Notes under the pieces: generated by a model | The model's input: only the letters and a program-made list of their open reading frames with translations | Databases searched by the model: none | What the model was told of the DNA's origin: nothing | Source of the DNA: Nomia melanderi | Taxonomy: Eukaryota; Arthropoda; Insecta; Hymenoptera; Halictidae | Direction of reading: 5' to 3' | Assembly (NCBI RefSeq): GCF_051020985.1 | Contig: NW_027475146.1 | Span: 992,001-1,056,000, forward strand | DNA: 64,000 bases | Shown here: piece by piece, positions 37,816-48,979 of the stretch | Layout of the letters: each line of letters starts with the position of its first letter | Position numbering within the stretch: position 1 is the stretch's first letter | Translations under genes and position numbers: made by a program

Positions 37816-39810
37816 CTGGCGCATGAATCTGGGCAGCGGGGACAACCTCGGACCACCAGGGGCCGAGAAAACCACAGTCTCATGGGGCCGGACACTCAGG
37901 GTCAGGGGAAAATCCAATATATATCTGGTGATATCTCGGGTGCTATTAGAGATAGCGCAAAAAACCAGAGTGAATTATCTGCAGGAGGCCCTGGCGCATG
38001 AATCTGTGCAGCGGGAACGACCTCGAACCACCAGGGGCCGAGAAAACCACCGTCTCATGGGGCCGGACACTGAGGGTCAGGGGAAATCCAATGTATATCT
38101 GGTGATATCTCGGGTGCTATTAGAGGTAGCGCAATAAATCAAAGTGCATTGTCCGTAGGAGGCCCTTGCGCATGAATCTGGGCAGCGGGAACGACGTCGG
38201 ACCACCAGGGGCCGAGAAAACCGCCGTCACATGGGGCCGGACACTCTGGGTCAGGGGCAAATCCAATATATATCTGGTGATATCTCGGGTGCTATTACAG
38301 ATAGCGCAATAAATCAAAGTGCATTGTCTGTAGAAGGCCCTGGCGCATGAATCTGTGCAGCGGAAACGACCTCGGACCACCAGAGGCCGAGAAAATCACC
38401 GACACATGAGGCCGGACTGTCAGGGTCAGGGAAAATCCAATATATATTTGGTGGTATCTCGGGTGCTATTAGAGATAGCGCAATCAAACAACGTGCATTG
38501 TCTGCAGGAGGCCCTGGCGCATGAATCTGTGCAGCGGGAACGACGTCGGACCACCAGGGGCCGAGAAAACCACCGACACATGGGGCCGGACACTCTGGGT
38601 CACGGGAAAATCCAATATATATCTGGTGATATCTCGGGTGCAAATAGAGATAGCGCAATAAACCAAAGTGCATTGTCTGTAGGCGGCCCTGTCGCATGAA
38701 TCTGTGCAGCGGGAAAGACCTCGGACCACCAGGGGCCGAGAAAACCACCGTCTCATGGGGCCGGGCACTCAGGGTCAGGGAAAAATCCAATATACATCTG
38801 GTGATATCTCGGGTGCTATTACATATAGCGCAATAAGACAAAGTGAATTATCTGCAGGAGGCCCTGGCGCATGAATCTGTGCGGTGGGAACGACCTCGGA
38901 CCACCAGGGGCGAGAAAACCACCGTTCCTAATGGGCCGGACACTCAGGGTCAGGGGAAAATCCAATATATATCTGGTGATATCTCGGGTGCTAATAGAGA
39001 TAGCGCAATAAATCAAAGTGCGTTGTCTGTAGGAGGCCCTGGCGCATGAATCTGTGCAGCGGGAACGACCTCGGACCACCAGTGGCCGAGAAAACCACCG
39101 TCTCATGGGGCCGGACACTCAGGGTCAGGGTAAAGTCCATTATATATCTGGTGATATCTCGGGTGCTATTAGAGATAGCGCAATAAACCAAAGTGAAAAT
39201 ATCTGCAGGAGGCCCTGGCGCATGAACCTGTGCAGCGGGAACGACCTCGGACCACCAGTGGCCTAGAAAACCACCGTCACATGGGGCCGGACACTCTGGG
39301 TCAGGGGAAAATCCAATATATATCTGGTGATATCTCGGGTGCTATTAGAGATAGCGCAATAAACCAAAGTATATTGTCTGTAGGAGGCCCTGTCGCATGA
39401 ATCTGTGCAGCGGGAACGACCCCGGACCACCAGGGGCCCAGAAAATCACCGTCTCATGGGGCCGGACACTCAGGGTCAGGGAAAAATCCAATATACATCC
39501 GGTGTTATCTCGGGTGCTATTAGATATAGCGCAATAATACAAAGTGTATTATCTGCAGGAGGCTCTGGCGCATGAATATGTGCAGCGGGAACGACCTCGG
39601 ACCACCAGGGGCCGAGAAACCCACCGTCTCATGGGGCCGGACACTCAGGGTCAGGGAAAAATCCAATATATATCTGGTGATATCTCTGGTGCTATTACAG
39701 ATAGCGCAACAATCCAAAGTGATTTATCTGCAGGAGGCCCTGGCGCATGAATCAGTATAGCGGGAACGACCTCGGACCACCGGGGGCCGAGAAAAACACC
39801 GTCTCATGGG

Positions 39811-39851
39811 GCCGGTCACCCAAGGTCATGTAAAAACCCAGGATGTATCTG
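39811..39851 (+). repeat. Type C segment (7), catg form
   Basis: Reads gccggtcacccaaggtcatg; closer to the B flank than the left-hand C segments, which have gtcgtg. Confidence 0.75.
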
Positions 39852-41194
39852 ATGATATCTCGGGTGCTATTAGAGGTAGCGCAATAAATCATACTGCATT
39901 GTCTGCAGGAAGCCCTGGCGCATGAATCTGTGCAGCGGGATCTACCTCGGACCACCAGGGACCGAGAAAATCACCGACACATGAGGCCGGACTGTCAGGG
40001 TCAGGGAAAATCCAATATATATTTGGTGGTATCTCGGGTGCTATTAGAGATAGCGCAATAAAACAACGTGCATTGTCTGTAGGAGGCCCTGGCGCATGAA
40101 TCTGGGCAGCGGGAACGACCTCGGACCACCAGGGGCCGAGAAAACCACCGTCTCTTGGGGCCGGACACTCAGGGTCAGGGTAAAATTCAATATATATCTG
40201 GTCATATCTCGGGTGCTATTACGGATAGCGCAATAAACCAAAGTGAATTATCTGCAGGAGGCCCTGGCGCTTTAATCTGTGCAGCGGGAACGACCTCGGA
40301 CCACCAGGGGCCGAGAAAACCACCGCCTCACGGGGCCGGACACTCAGGGTCAGGGGAAAATCCAATATATATCTGGTGATATCTCGGGTGCTATTAGAGA
40401 TAGCGCCTTAATCCAAAGTGAATTATCTGCAGGAGGCCCTGGCGCTAGAATCTGTGCAGCGGGAACGACCTCGGACCACCAGGGGCCGAGAAAACCACCG
40501 TCTCATGGGGCCGGACACTCAGGGTCAGTGTAAAATTCAATATATATCTGGTGAAATCTCGGGTGCTATTAGAGATAGCCCACATAATCAAAGTGCATTA
40601 TCTGCAGGAGGCCCTGGCTCATGCATCTGTGCAGCGGGAACGACATCGGACCACCAGGGGCCGAGAAAACCACCGCCTCACGGGGCCGGACACTCAGGGT
40701 CAGGGGAAAATCCAATATATATCTGGTGATATCTCGGGTGCTATTACAGATAGCGCCATAAACCAAAGTGAATTATCTGCAGGAGGCCCTGGCGCATGAA
40801 TCTGTGCAGCGGGAAGGACCTCGGACCACCAGGGGCCGAGAAAACCACCGCCTCACCGGGCCGGACACTCAGGGTCAGGGGAAAATCCAATATATATCTG
40901 GTGATATCTCGGGTGCTATTACAGACAGCGCAATAAATGAAAGTGCATTGTCTGTTGGAGTCCCTGCCGCATGAGTCTGTGCAGCGGCAACGTCCTCGGA
41001 CCACCAGGGGCCGAGAAAACCACCGTCTCATGGGGTCGGATACTCAGGGTCAGGGGAAAATACAATATATATCTGGTGATATCTCGGGTGCTATTAGAGA
41101 AAGCGCAATAAACCAAAGTAAATTATCTGCAGGAGGACCTGGCGCATGCATCTGGGCAGCGGGAACGACATCGGACCACCTGGGGTCGAGAAAA

Positions 41195-41215
41195 TTACAG
41201 ATTTTCGGTATCCGT
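41195..41215 (+). other. 21-bp box, state B (7)
   Basis: Outside the HOR. Followed by the full B flank cacccaaagtcatgt and atatatggtgctttctcg, one of the most complete B haplotypes in the window. Confidence 0.85.
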
Positions 41216-41544
41216 CACCCAAAGTCATGTAAAAATCCAGCATATATATGGTGCTTTCTCGAGTGCTATTACAGATAGCGCAATAATCCAAAGTGAATTA
41301 TCTGCAGGAGGCCCTGGCGCATGAATCTGTGCAGCGGGAACGACCTCCGACCACCAGGGGCCGAGAAAACCACCGTCTCATGGGGCCGGACACTCAGGGT
41401 CAGGGAAAAATCTAATATAAATCTGATGATATCTCAGGTGCTATTGCAGATAGCGCGATAAATCAAAGTGCATTGTCTCCAGAAGGCACTGGCGAATGAA
41501 TCTGTGCAGCAGGAACGACCTCGGACCACCAGGGGCCGAGAAAA

Positions 41545-41565
41545 TTACAGATATTCGGAATCCGT
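41545..41565 (+). other. 21-bp box, state B (8), variant
   Basis: Reads atattcggaatccgt in the centre, two changes from the main B form, and shares this with 62158. A box-A monomer separates it from 41195. Confidence 0.8.
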
Positions 41566-41734
41566 CACCCAAGGTCATGTAAAAATCCAGTATATACCTG
41601 CTGATATCTCGGGTCCTATTAGAGATAGCGCAATAAATCAATGTGCATTCTCCGTATGAGGCCCTTGCGCATGAATCTGTGCCGCGGGTCGGACCTCGGA
41701 CCACCAGGGGTCGAGAAAACCACCGACGCATGGG

Positions 41735-41775
41735 GCCGGACACCCAAGTTCATGTAAAAATTCAGGATGTATCTG
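41735..41775 (+). repeat. Type C segment (8), catg form
   Basis: Reads cacccaagttcatgtaaaaa then ttcaggatgt. It lies 170 bases right of B box 41545-41565. Confidence 0.75.
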
Positions 41776-42141
41776 GTGATATCTCGGGTGCTATTAGAGA
41801 TAGCGCGATAAATCAAAGTACATTGTCTGCAGAAAGCCCTGGCGCATGAATCTGTTCAGGAGGATCGACCCCGGACAGCGAGGGACCGAGACAACCATCG
41901 ACACATGGGGCCGGACACTCAGGGTCAGGGAAAAATCCAATATATATCTGGTGATATCTCTGGTGCTATTACAGATAGCGCAATAAACCAAAGTGAATTA
42001 TCTGCAGGAGGCCCTGGCGCATGAATCTGTATAGCGGGAACGACCTCGGACCACCGGGGGCCGAGAAAACCATCGTCTCATGGGGCCGGACACTCATGGT
42101 CAGGAGAAAATCCAATATATATCTGGTGATATCTCGGGTGC

Positions 42142-43036
42142 TATTACAGATAGCGCGATAAATCAAAGTGAAATATCTGCAGGAGGCCCTGGCGCATGCA
42201 TCTGTGCAGCAGGAACGACCTCGGATCACCAGGGACCGAGAAAACCACCGACACATGGGGCCGGACACTCAGGGTCGGGCAAAAATTCAATATATATCTG
42301 GTGATATCTCGGGTGCTACTAGAGATAGCGCAATAAACCAAAGTGAATTATCTGCAGGAGGCCGGGGCGCATGAATCTGTGCAGCGGGAACGACGTCGGA
42401 CCACCAGGTGTCGAGAAAACCACCGTCTCATTGGGCCGGACACTCAGGGTCGGGGAAAAATCCAACAAATATCTGGTGTTATCTCAGGTGCTATTAGAGA
42501 TAGCGCAATAAATCAAAGTGCATTGTCTGTAGGAGGCACTGGCGAATGAATCTGTGCTGCGGCAACGACCTCGGACCACCAGGCGCCGAGAAAATCACCG
42601 TCTCATGGGGCCGGACATTCAGGGTCAGGGGAAAATCCAATATATATCTGGTGATATCTGGGGTGCTATTACAGATAGCGCAATAAATCAAAGTGCATTG
42701 TCTGTAGGAGGCCCTGGCGCATGAATGTGGCCAGCGGCAACCACCTCCGACCACCAGGGGCCGAGAAAACCACAGTCTCATGGGGGCTGACACTCAGGGT
42801 CAGGGGAAAATCAATATATATCTGGTGATATCTCGGGTGCTATTAGAGATAGCGCAATAAACCAAAGTGAATTATCTACAGGAGGCCCTGGCGCATGCAT
42901 CTGTGCAGCGGGAACGACCTCGGACCACCAGGGGCCGAGAAAACCACCGTCTCATGGGGCCGGACACTCAGGGTCAGGGGAAAATCCAATATATATCTGG
43001 TGATATCTCGGGTGCTATTAGAGATAGCGCAATAAA
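42142..43036 (+). repeat. Five-monomer segment, copy 1 of a 2100-bp-spaced pair
   Basis: Matches 44242-45136 at exactly 2100 bases (12 monomers), including gtgaaatatctgcagg, gccggggcgcatg, aatgaatctgtgctgcgg and gaatgtggccagcgg. The copy boundary at the right is the switch from aaccaaagtgaatta to aatcaaagtgcattg. Confidence 0.88.
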
Positions 43037-43093
43037 CCAAAGTGAATTATCTGCAGGAGGCCCTGGCGCATGAATCTGTGTAGCGGGAACGAC

Positions 43094-43114
43094 CTCGGAC
43101 CACCAGGGGCCGAG
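43094..43114 (+). repeat. Dyad 1, common form
   Basis: Arms ctcgg and ccgag enclose eleven bases; two further c-g pairs form inside after one a-g mismatch, leaving loop accag. It is found in most monomers, directly left of the 21-bp box. It could extrude as a hairpin or serve as a symmetric binding site; neither is shown. Confidence 0.75.
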
Positions 43115-43118
43115 AAAA

Positions 43119-43139
43119 CCACCGTCTCATGGGGCCGGA
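43119..43139 (+). other. 21-bp box, state A (reference)
   Basis: Lies between the conserved gagaaaa and cac(t/c)ca. The common form runs ccaccgtctcatgg then ggccgga. Frequent single-site variants are acagtctcatgg and accgacacatgg. The great majority of monomers have this state. A role as a protein-binding site is only inferred from the A/B contrast. Confidence 0.7.
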
Positions 43140-43167
43140 CACTCAGGGTCAGGGAAAAATCCAATAT

Positions 43168-43181
43168 ATATCTGGTGATAT
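43168..43181 (+). repeat. Dyad 2, AT-rich (example)
   Basis: atatc and gatat flank tggt. The right arm overlaps the EcoRV site. It occurs once per monomer in most units. Confidence 0.7.
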
Positions 43182-43186
43182 CTCGG

Positions 43187-43205
43187 GTGCTATTAGAGAT
43201 AGCGC
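43187..43205 (+). repeat. Dyad 3 (example), one g-t pair
   Basis: gtgctat and atagcgc pair over a five-base loop (tagag; tacag in many units) with a single t-g wobble. Confidence 0.7.
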
Positions 43206-43258
43206 AATAAATCAAAGTGCATTCTCTGTAGGAGGCCCTGGCGCATGAATGTGGCCAG

Positions 43259-43608
43259 CGGGAACGACCTCTGACCAACAGGGGCCGAGAAAACCACCGA
43301 CACATGGGGCCGGACACTCAGGGTCATGTAAAAATCCAGCATATATCTGGTGATATCTCGGGTGCTATTAGAGATAGCGCAATAAATCAAAGTGCATTGT
43401 CCGTAGGATGCCCTTGCTCATGAATCAGTGCAGCAGGAACGACATCGGACCACCAGGGGCCGATAAAACTACAGATTTTCGGTATCCGTCACCCAAAGTC
43501 ATGTAAAAATCCAATATATATCTGGTGATATCTCGGGGGCTATTAGAGATAGCGCAATAAACCAAAGTGAATTATCTGCAGGAGGCCCTGGCGCATGAAT
43601 CTGTGCAG
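43259..43608 (+). repeat. Dimer duplication, copy 1 (350 bp)
   Basis: Two monomers, one with box A and a B-type flank and one with box B, repeated directly at 43609. Two differences were noticed: gctcatgaatcag against gcgcatgaatcag, and ctcgggggc against ctcgggtgc. Confidence 0.92.
43469..43489 (+). other. 21-bp box, state B (9)
   Basis: First base c (ctacag), preceded by ccgataaaa. It lies in the first copy of the 350-bp dimer. The flank returns to A type at ccaatatatatctgg. Confidence 0.85.
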
Positions 43609-43958
43609 CGGGAACGACCTCTGACCAACAGGGGCCGAGAAAACCACCGACACATGGGGCCGGACACTCAGGGTCATGTAAAAATCCAGCATATATCTGG
43701 TGATATCTCGGGTGCTATTAGAGATAGCGCAATAAATCAAAGTGCATTGTCCGTAGGATGCCCTTGCGCATGAATCAGTGCAGCAGGAACGACATCGGAC
43801 CACCAGGGGCCGATAAAACTACAGATTTTCGGTATCCGTCACCCAAAGTCATGTAAAAATCCAATATATATCTGGTGATATCTCGGGTGCTATTAGAGAT
43901 ATCGCAATAAACCAAAGTGAATTATCTGCTGGAGGCCCTGGCGCATGAATCTGAGCAG
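43609..43958 (+). repeat. Dimer duplication, copy 2 (350 bp)
   Basis: Second copy of the dimer. It is the clearest case where a box-A/box-B pair was amplified as a two-monomer unit. Confidence 0.9.
43819..43839 (+). other. 21-bp box, state B (10)
   Basis: Copy of 43469 in the second dimer, 350 bases on. Confidence 0.85.
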
Positions 43959-44241
43959 CGGGAACGTCCTCGGACCACCAGGGGCCGAGAAAACCACAGT
44001 CACAATGGGGCCGGACACTCAGGGTCAGGGGAAAATCCAATATATATCTGGTGATATCTCGGGTGCTATTAGAGATAGCGCAATAATCCAAAGTGAATTA
44101 TCTGCAGGAGGCCCTGGCGCATGAATCTGTGCAGCGGAAACGACCTCGGACCACCAGGGGCCTAGAAAACCACCGTCTCATGGGGCCGAACACTCAGGGT
44201 CGGGGAAAAATCCAATATATATCTGGTGATATCTCGGGTGC

Positions 44242-45136
44242 TACTACAGATAGCGCGATAAATCAAAGTGAAATATCTGCAGGAGGCCCTGGCGCATGCA
44301 TCTGTGCAGCAGGAACGACCTCGGATCACCAGGGACCGAGAAAACCACCGGCACATGGGGCCGGACTCTCAGGGTCGGGCAAAAATTCAATATATATCTG
44401 GTGATATCTCGGGTGCTACTAGAGATAGCGCAATAAACCAAAGTGAATTATCTGCAGGAGGCCGGGGCGCATGAATCTGTGCAGCGAGAACGACCTCGGA
44501 CCACCAGGTGTCGAGAAAACCACCGTCTCATTGGGCCGGACACTCAGGGTCGGGGAAAAATCCAATAAATATCTGGTGTTATCTCAGGTGCTATTAGAGA
44601 TAGCGCAATAAATCAAAGTGCATTGTCTGTAGGATGCACTGGCGAATGAATCTGTGCTGCGGCAACGACCTCGGACCACCAGGCGCCGAGAAAATCACCG
44701 TCTCATGGGGCCGGACATTCAGGGTCAGGGGAAAATCCAATATATATCTGGTGATATCTCGGGTGCTATTACAGATAGCGCAATAAATCAAAGTGCATTG
44801 TCTGTAGGAGGCCCTGGCGCATGAATGTGGCCAGCGGCAACCACCTCCGACCACCAGGGGCCGAGAAAACCACAGTCTCATGGGGGCGGACACTCAGGGT
44901 CAGGGGAAAATCAATATATATCTGGTGATATCTCGGTTGCTATTAGAGATAGCGCAATAAACCAAAGTGAATTATCTACAGGAGGCCCTGGCGCATGCAT
45001 CTGTGCAGCGGGAACGACCTCGGACCACCAGGGGCCGAGAAAACCACCGTCTCATGGGGCCGGACACTCAGGGTCAGGGGAAAATCCAATATATATCTGG
45101 TGATATCTCGGGTGCTATTAGAGATAGCGCAATAAA
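44242..45136 (+). repeat. Five-monomer segment, copy 2 of a 2100-bp-spaced pair
   Basis: Second copy of 42142-43036. Its left monomer also matches 45466-45665 at an offset of 1223 bases (7 monomers), making a third partial copy. Confidence 0.88.
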
Positions 45137-45465
45137 TCAAAGTGCATTGTCTGTAGGAGGCCCTGGCGCATGAATCTGGGCAGCGGGAAGGACCTCGGAC
45201 CACCAGGGGCCGAGAAAACCACAGTCTCATGGGGCCGGACACTGAGGGTCAGGGTAAATCCAATGTATATCTGGTGATATCTCGGGTGCTATTAGAGATA
45301 GCGCAATAAATCAAAGTGCATTGTCCGTAGGAGGCCCTTGCGCATGAATCTGGGCAGCGTGAACGACGTGGGACCACCAGGGGCCGAGAAAACCACAGTC
45401 ACATGGGGCCTGACACTCTGAGTCAGGGGAAAATCCAATATATATCTGGTGATATCTCGGGTGCT

Positions 45466-45665
45466 ATTAGAGATAGCGCGATAAATCAAAGTGAAATATC
45501 TGCAGGAGGCCCTGGCGCATGCATCTGTGCAGCAGGAACGACCTCGGATCACCAGGGACCGAGAAAACCACCGACACATGGGGCCGGACACTCAGGGTCG
45601 GGCAAAAATTCAATATATATCTGGTGATATCTCGGGTGCTACTAGAGATAGCGCAATAAACCAAA
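45466..45665 (+). repeat. Third partial copy of the gaaatatctgcagg monomer
   Basis: Matches 44243-44442 at 1223 bases. Right of 45665 the sequence switches to the tctacaggaggccc monomer found near 44968, so this is a junction between two monomers that are not neighbours elsewhere. Confidence 0.8.
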
Positions 45666-45892
45666 GTGAATTATCTACAGGAGGCCCTGGCGCGTGCATC
45701 TGTGCAGCGGGAACGACCTCGGACCACCAGGGGCCGAGAAAACCACCGTCTCATGCGGCTGGACACTCAGGAGCAGGGAAAAATCCAATATATATCTGGT
45801 GATATCGCGGGTGCTATTAGAGATAGCGCAATAAACCAAAGTGAATTATCTGCAGGAGGCCCTGGCCCATGAATCTGGGCAGCGGGAACGAC

Positions 45893-45913
45893 CTCGGACC
45901 ACCAGGGTCCGAG
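45893..45913 (+). repeat. Dyad 1, perfect form
   Basis: ctcggacc and ggtccgag arms with an accag loop, in a monomer unrelated to the one at 14239, so the pairing-restoring base arose or was kept in more than one lineage. Confidence 0.75.
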
Positions 45914-47039
45914 AAAACCACCGTCTCATGGGGCCGGACACTCAGGGTCAGGGAATATCCAATATATATCTCGTGATATCTCGGGTGATATTAGAGGCAG
46001 CGCAATAAACCAAAGTGAATTATCTGCAGGAGGCCCTGGTGCATGCACCTGTTCAGCGGGAACGACCTCGGACCACCAGGGGCAGAGAAAACCACCGTCT
46101 CATGGGGCCGGACACTCAGGGTCAGGGAAAAATACAAAATATATCTGGTGATATCTCGGGTGCTATTAGAGATAGCTCAATAAATCAAAGTGCATTGTCT
46201 GTAGGAGGCCCTGGCGCATGAATCTGGGCAGCGGGAACGACCTCGGACCACCAGGGGCCGAGAAAACCATCGACACATGGGGCCGGACACTCAGGGTCAG
46301 GGGAAAATCCAATATATATCTGGTTATATCTCGGGTGCTATTACAGATAGCGCAATGAACCAAAGTGAATTATCTCCAGGGGCCCTGGCGCATGAATCTG
46401 TGCAGCGAGAACGACCTAGGACCACCAGGTGCCGAGAAAACAACCGACACATGGGGCCGGACACTCAGGGTAAGGGACAAATCCAATATATATCTGGTGA
46501 TATCTCGGGTGCTATTAGAGATAGCGCAATAAACCAAAGTGAATTATCTGCAGGAGGCCCTGGCGCATGAATGTGTGCAGCGGGAACGACCTCGGATCAC
46601 CAGGGGCCGAGAAAACCACCGACACATGGGGCCGGACACTCAGGGTCAGGGAAAAATCCAATATATATCTGGTGATATCTCGGGTGCTATTTGAGATAGG
46701 GCAATAAATCAAAGTGCATTGTCTGTAGGAGGCACTGGCGAATGAATCTTTGCTGCGGGAACGACCTCGGAACACCAGGGGTCGAGAAAACCACCGTCTC
46801 ATTGGGCCGGACACTCAGGGTCGGGGAAAAATCCAATATATATCTGGTGTTATCTCAGGTGCTATTAGAGATAGCGCAATAAATCAAAGTGCATTGTCTG
46901 TAGGAGGCACTGGCGCATGAATCTGGGCAGCGGCAACGACCTCGGACCACCAGGCGCCGAGAAGATCACCGTCTCATGGGGCCGGACATTCAGGGTCAGG
47001 GGAAAATACAATATATATCTGGTGATATCTCGGGTGCTA

Positions 47040-48610
47040 TTAGAGATAGCGCAATAAACCAAAGTTAATTATCTGCAGGAGGCCCTGGCGCATGAATCTG
47101 TACAAGCGGGAACGACCTCGGACCACCAGGGGCCGAGAAAACCACCGACTCATTGGGCTGGATACTAAGGGTCAGGGTAAAATCCAATATATATCTGGTG
47201 ATATCTCGGGTGCTATTAGAGATAGCGCAATAAATCAAAGTGCATTGTCTGCAGGAGGCCCTGGCGCATGAATCTGTGCAGCGGGAACGATCTCGGACCA
47301 CCGGGGGCCGAGAAAACCATCGACACATGGGGCCGGACACTCAGGGTCAGGGAAAAATCCAATATATATCTGGTGATATCTCGGGTGCTATTACAGATAG
47401 CGCAATAAACCAAAGTGAATTATCTGCAGGAGGCCCTGGCGCATGAATCTGTGCAGCGGGACGACCTCGGACCACCAGGGGCCGAGAAAACCACAGTCTC
47501 ATGGGGCCGGACATTCAGGGTCAGGGGAAAATCCAATATATATCTGGTGATATCTCGAGTGCTATTAGAGATAGCGCAATAAACCAAAGTTAATTATCTG
47601 CAGGAGGCCCTGGCGCATGAATCTGTGCAAGCGGGAACGACCTCGGACCACCAGGGGCCGAGAAAACCACCGACTCATGGGGCCGGATACTAAGGGTCAG
47701 GGTAAAATCTAATATATATCTGGTAATATCTCGGGTGCTATTAGTGAAAGCGCAATAAATCAAAGTGCATTGTCCGTATGAGGAACTTGCGCATGAATCT
47801 GTACAGCGGGAACGACCTCGGACCACCAGGGGCGGAGAAAACCACCGACTCATTGGGCTGGATACTAAGGATCAGGGAAAAATCCAATATATATCTGGTG
47901 ATATCTCGGGTGCTATTAGAGATAGCGCAATAAATCAAAGTGCATTGTCTGCAGGAGGCCCTGGCGCATAAATCTGTGCAGCGGGAACGATATCGGACCA
48001 CCAGGGGCCGAGAAAACCATCGACACATGGGGCCGGACTGTCAGGGTCAGGGAAAAATCCAATATATATCTGCTGATATCTCGGGTGCTATTACAGATAG
48101 CGCAATAAATCAAAGTGCATTGTCTGTAGGAGGCCCTGGCGCATTAATCTGTGCAGCAGGAACGACATTGGACCACCAGGGGCCGAGAAAATTACAGATT
48201 TTCGGTATCCGTCACACAAAGTCATGTAAAAATCCAGCATATATATGGTGCTTTCTCGGGTGCTATTACTGATAGCGCAATAAATCAAAGTGCATTGTCT
48301 GTAGGAGGCCCTGGCGCATGAATCTGGGCAGCGGGAACGACCTCGGACCACCAGGGGCCGAGAAAACCATCGACACATGGGGCCGGACACTCAGGGTCAG
48401 GGGAAAATCCAATATATATCTGGTGATATCTCGGGTGCTATTAGAGATAGCGCAATAAACCAAAGTTAATTATCTGCAGGAGGCCCTGGCGCATGAATCT
48501 GTGCAAGCGGGAACGACCTCGGACCACCAGGGGCCGAGAAAACCACCGACTTATGGGGCCGGATACTAAGGGTCAGGGTAAAATCTAATATATATCTGGT
48601 TATATCTCGG
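47040..48610 (+). repeat. Three related copies of a gtgcaagcggg monomer
   Basis: A one-base insertion variant (caagcgggaacg in place of cagcgggaacg) occurs near 47102, 47634 and 48503 with the same flanks (aaagttaattatctg before, ggatactaaggg after). Spacing is about 525 then 876 bases (3 and 5 monomers), which indicates duplication of one mutated monomer. Confidence 0.8.
48192..48212 (+). other. 21-bp box, state B (11)
   Basis: Isolated B monomer with the upstream gcagcaggaacgacattgg and the downstream ggtgctttctcggg, so the linked B haplotype is present on both sides. Confidence 0.85.
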
Positions 48611-48960
48611 GTGCTATTATTGATAGCGCAATAAATCAAAGTGCGTTGTCCGTATGAGGAACTTGCACATGAATCTGTGCAGCGGAAACGAGCTCGGACC
48701 ACCAGTGGCCGAAAAAACCACCGTCTCATGGGGCCGGACACTCAGGGTCAGGGAAAAATCCAATATATATCTGGTGATATCTCGGGTGCTATTAGAGATA
48801 GCGCAATAAACCAAAGTGAATTATCTGCAGGAGGCCCTGGTGCATGAATCTGGGCAGCGGGAACGACCTCGGACCACCAGGGGCCGAGAACACCACCGTC
48901 TCATGGGGCCGGACACTCAGGGTCAGGGAAAAATCAAATATATACCTGGTGATATCTCGG

Positions 48961-48979
48961 GCGCTATTAGAGATAGCGC
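48961..48979 (+). repeat. Dyad 3, perfect 7-bp-arm form
   Basis: Here the left arm reads gcgctat, restoring perfect pairing with atagcgc over loop tagag. Confidence 0.8.

Larger units (their letters stand above)
37816..42141 (+). repeat. Diverged monomers right of the HOR
   Basis: About 25 monomers with mixed variants and no long internal duplication that I can see. 37823-38340 still resembles 33802 onward. From about 38400 the unit types change to those of the right half (gactgtcaggg, accgacacatg), along with box-B monomers at 41195 and 41545 and type C segments at 39811 and 41735. There is no gene or unique sequence. Confidence 0.8.
43020..43194 (+). repeat. Reference monomer, close to consensus, 175 bp
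   Basis: Chosen because it departs little from the majority base at each position. Order within the unit: gatagcgc segment, haplotype-defining stretch ccaaagtgaattatctgcagg, GC-rich ggccctggcgcatg, cagcgggaacgac (here tagcggg), dyad 1 at 43094-43114, the 21-bp box in state A at 43119-43139, cactcagggtcaggg, an A-run, the AT-rich ccaatatatatc, dyad 2 at 43168-43181, and dyad 3 across the boundary with the next unit. It has one EcoRV site (gatatc) and one PstI site (ctgcag). Confidence 0.9.

Noticed and set aside
38314..38841. Longest open frame, 175 codons on the - strand, and similar frames of 99-149 codons
   Set aside because: It spans three monomers only because two local indels (near 38433 and 38675) keep it open. 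Each part is the usual reverse-strand translation of the monomer in shifting frames.
43030..43036. aataaa polyadenylation-like signal and ccaatatatat TATA-like stretch in each monomer
   Set aside because: They are short, AT-rich, present in every unit by descent, and not joined to any transcript structure that I can see.
43094..43139. Hammerhead-type ribozyme (hairpin followed by gaaaa, as in some animal satellites)
   Set aside because: The bases left of the hairpin are ggaacga, not the conserved ctgatga-type core, and no such core is found on the other strand of the consensus.
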